Assembly (NCBI RefSeq): GCF_900100495.1
Contig: NZ_FNCT01000009.1
Coordinates: 169,829 to 233,828 of the forward strand
Length of the DNA stretch: 64,000 bases
Reading direction: 5' to 3'
DNA from: Pseudomonas benzenivorans
GTDB lineage: Bacteria; Pseudomonadota; Gammaproteobacteria; Pseudomonadales; Pseudomonadaceae
Within the stretch, counting starts at the first letter, position 1. Each line of letters opens with the position of its first letter. This document shows positions 62,439-64,000 of the stretch, piece by piece. The notes below the pieces were generated by a model. The model was not told the DNA's origin. It ran no database searches and saw only the letters and a list, made by a program, of their open reading frames with translations. A program made the translations under genes and the position numbers.

Positions 62439-62906
62439 ATGGGCGACAGCACTCGAGTCAACCTGCGTCTGCGCCAGGAGCAGGACTACCGCTGCCGGGT
62501 GGAATTCGACGATGACGCGCCCGCGCTGATCGCCGACGAACCGCCACCGCTGGGCCAGAGCCGGGGGCCCAGCCCGGTGCAACTGCTGCTGGCGGCCGTC
62601 GCCAACTGCCTGACCGACAGCCTGCTGTTCGCCCTGCGCAAGTTCAAACAGGATGCCGAGCCGCTGCACTGCCAGGCCAGCGCCGAACTCGGGCACAACG
62701 CCGACAAGCGCCTGCGCGTACTGGCCATCGAGGTCGAACTGCGGCTCGGCAAGCCGGCGGCCGAGCTGCAGCAACTGCCGCGCATCCTCGAGCAGTTCGA
62801 GTCCTTCTGCACCGTGACCCAGAGCATCGCCCAGGGCATCGCCATCCACCTGCGGGTGCTCGATGGCAACGGTGAACTGCTCAAGGGCGAGCAGAGCAGG
62901 CAATGA
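62439..62906 (+). CDS. OsmC-family peroxiredoxin-like protein
   Basis: 155 residues. The two active-site cysteines are Cys57 (AAVANCLTDSLL) and Cys124 (FESFCTVTQSIAQG), as in OsmC/Ohr hydroperoxide reductases. GPSPVQLLLAAVANC is the usual lead-in to the first Cys. It is divergent from arsR across 159 bases, sharing its palindrome region, so it probably answers the same sulfur or oxidative signal. OsmC-like proteins reduce organic peroxides and can act on persulfides. Confidence 0.87.
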   Translation: MGDSTRVNLRLRQEQDYRCRVEFDDDAPALIADEPPPLGQSRGPSPVQLLLAAVANCLTDSLLFALRKFKQDAEPLHCQASAELGHNADKRLRVLAIEVELRLGKPAAELQQLPRILEQFESFCTVTQSIAQGIAIHLRVLDGNGELLKGEQSRQ

Positions 62907-63030
62907 AAAACGCCATGCCCAGCCTGGCCGCAGCCCTTGCAGAAGCAGGGACAAGACCTGCTCAGGTGTCTGCGACCTGCGCCCGGCCAGGCATTTCCGC
63001 GGCCATGGGCCGCCCCGGCAAGTCGCATGA

Positions 63031-63060
63031 AAAAGCCCGGAACGCTGTCCGGGCTTGTTT
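63031..63060. terminator. Terminator between osmC and the porin gene
   Basis: Stem AAGCCCGGA (63033-63041) / TCCGGGCTT (63048-63056) with a 6-base loop. The plus strand has GTTT after it, and the minus strand has TTTT, so it can act for both convergent genes. It starts 125 bases after osmC and lies 64 bases past the porin stop. Confidence 0.8.
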
Positions 63061-63123
63061 CGTGCTGGATCACGGCTGCACAGGATGCAACTGCGCGGCC
63101 GTGCCCAGCGGTCCCGCGAGCCG

Positions 63124-64000
63124 TCAGAACAGCGGCAGGGTGTAGCTGACGATCAGGCGGTTCTCGTCGATGTCGCGGCCGAAGTTGTTGCGCATGGTCG
63201 CATTGCGCCACTTCAGCCCGAGGTTCTTCAGTGCCCCTTCCTGGATGACATAGGCGATGTCCATGTTGCGCTCCCACTCCTTGCCGTCGGAGTTGTTCGG
63301 ACGATCGATATTGTCACCGGTCAGGTAGCGGGTCATGAAGGTCAGGCCGGGGATGCCGATGGAGGCGAAGTTGAAGTCGTAGCGCGCTTGCCAGGAGGTC
63401 TCGTCCTTGGCGGCGAAGTTGCCGATCTGCACGTAGTTGACCAGGAACGGATCGGTACCGCCGACATAGGCAAAGCCGGTGTCGCCGCTCATCTTCTGGT
63501 AGCCCAGGCCTAAGCTGTGACCGCTCAGGGCGTAGGTGAACATGGCGCCGAAGGCCTTGTTGTCGATGTTGCTCAGGCCGTCGTCGGTGGAACGGGCGTA
63601 GCGCAGGTCGGTCTTCAGCGATTGCTTGTCGGCGATCGGCAGCACATGCACCAAGTTGAAGGAATGCTGCTTATACAGGTCCTCCAGGTTGCTGTAGTAG
63701 TAACCGCCGGTCAGGCTGTCGCTCAGCTTGTAGTTGCCGCCGGCGAACACGAACTCGTTGGCCTGATTGACGCCGTTACCGCCCTTGAAGGTGATCCCGC
63801 TCAGGGCGAAGGTGTTCAGGGTCATGTCTTCGTAATCGTTGGAATTACGATGGTTGACCTCGTCCAGGTAACCGGCATCGAGGGTCAGCCCGGCGATCTC
63901 CTTGGAGACGATATTGCCGCCGCGGAAGATCTGCGGCAGCAGGCGGCTGTCGCTGGAGCCGATGGCCTGGTTCTTCAGTTGCAGCGCGCCCACCTTGAGC
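63124..64000 (-). CDS. OprD-family outer-membrane porin, C-terminal part
   Basis: About 292 C-terminal residues; the gene continues beyond 64000. The beta-barrel strands and loops match OprD/OprE-type porins: RLLPQIFRGGNIVSKEIAGL near the left end of the visible protein, TWQARYDFN-like strands, and the terminal NRLIVSYTLPLF, which ends in Phe as outer-membrane proteins do. It forms a channel for small amino acids or organic anions. In P. aeruginosa the oprE gene lies next to aguA, and here the sulfur cassette separates them. The exact family member is not certain. Confidence 0.88.
   Translation of the reverse strand, partial: LKVGALQLKNQAIGSSDSRLLPQIFRGGNIVSKEIAGLTLDAGYLDEVNHRNSNDYEDMTLNTFALSGITFKGGNGVNQANEFVFAGGNYKLSDSLTGGYYYSNLEDLYKQHSFNLVHVLPIADKQSLKTDLRYARSTDDGLSNIDNKAFGAMFTYALSGHSLGLGYQKMSGDTGFAYVGGTDPFLVNYVQIGNFAAKDETSWQARYDFNFASIGIPGLTFMTRYLTGDNIDRPNNSDGKEWERNMDIAYVIQEGALKNLGLKWRNATMRNNFGRDIDENRLIVSYTLPLF

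Noticed and set aside
62280..62954. Upstream extension of the ArsR frame to give a 333-residue protein
   Set aside because: The added N-terminus is antisense to the OsmC gene and crosses the shared promoter; ArsR proteins are about 100 residues and the ATG at 62279 fits.

Overview
The window is a GC-rich chromosomal segment of a Pseudomonas-like gammaproteobacterium. This rests on protein-level recognition of many Pseudomonas-type genes (ilvD, folA, thyA, lgt, ptsP, rppH, ilvA, rpiA, serA, the spu polyamine operon, aguBA and an OprD-family porin) and on gene order that, as I remember it, resembles the P. aeruginosa PA0291-PA0353 neighbourhood, in inverted order. No tRNA, rRNA, IS element, phage gene or CRISPR array was seen. 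The segment is mostly core chromosome, with some inserted cassettes and many short dispersed palindromic repeats between genes.

Layout. 1-5 kb: the end of an unidentified gene, then a four-gene polyamine-type ABC importer (ATPase, binding protein, two permeases). 5-11 kb: ilvD, a YfcE-type phosphoesterase, a YitT-family membrane protein, folA and an NCS2 nucleobase permease. 10.7-13.6 kb: a membrane protein (DUF2868) paired with a GTPase (DUF3482). 13.7-18.6 kb: a yhiI-rbbA-yhhJ type export operon behind an Anr/FNR-like box. 18.6-28.8 kb, housekeeping: thyA, lgt, a TauE-type exporter, an NRDE protein, ptsP, rppH, a HAD hydrolase, ilvA and rpiA. 28.8-38.8 kb: yegP, two tandem YjiK/SdiA-regulated beta-propeller proteins, an FAH-family enzyme, a D-2-hydroxyglutarate dehydrogenase-like flavoprotein divergent from serA, and several small conserved proteins.

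39-56.3 kb, polyamine and agmatine block: an AraC regulator divergent from an HacB-like acylase; the spu operon on the minus strand (spuA, spuB, spuC, spuD, a decayed spuE, spuF, spuG, spuH) divergent from spuI; then a TetR regulator (AguR-like), aguB and aguA. Agmatine is converted through N-carbamoylputrescine to putrescine by AguA and AguB. Putrescine and related polyamines are imported by SpuDFGH and broken down by the gamma-glutamylation enzymes SpuI/SpuB, SpuC and SpuA. The second importer at 0.4-4.8 kb adds uptake capacity.

56.3-62.9 kb: a sulfur/persulfide cassette lying between aguA and the porin. It has a SulP permease, a DUF442-SQR-like flavoprotein fusion, a persulfide-dioxygenase-like MBL enzyme behind a CsoR/CstR-type palindrome, then a DUF2892 protein, two YeeE/YedE half-transporters and an ArsR regulator with two widely spaced cysteines, and a divergent OsmC-family protein. 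The window ends inside an OprD-family porin gene. The most notable observations are the decayed spuE gene, a 29-codon ORF made by partial duplication between spuG and spuH, the two-regulator sulfur cassette, the DUF2868-DUF3482 pair, and several strong palindromes in divergent promoters.
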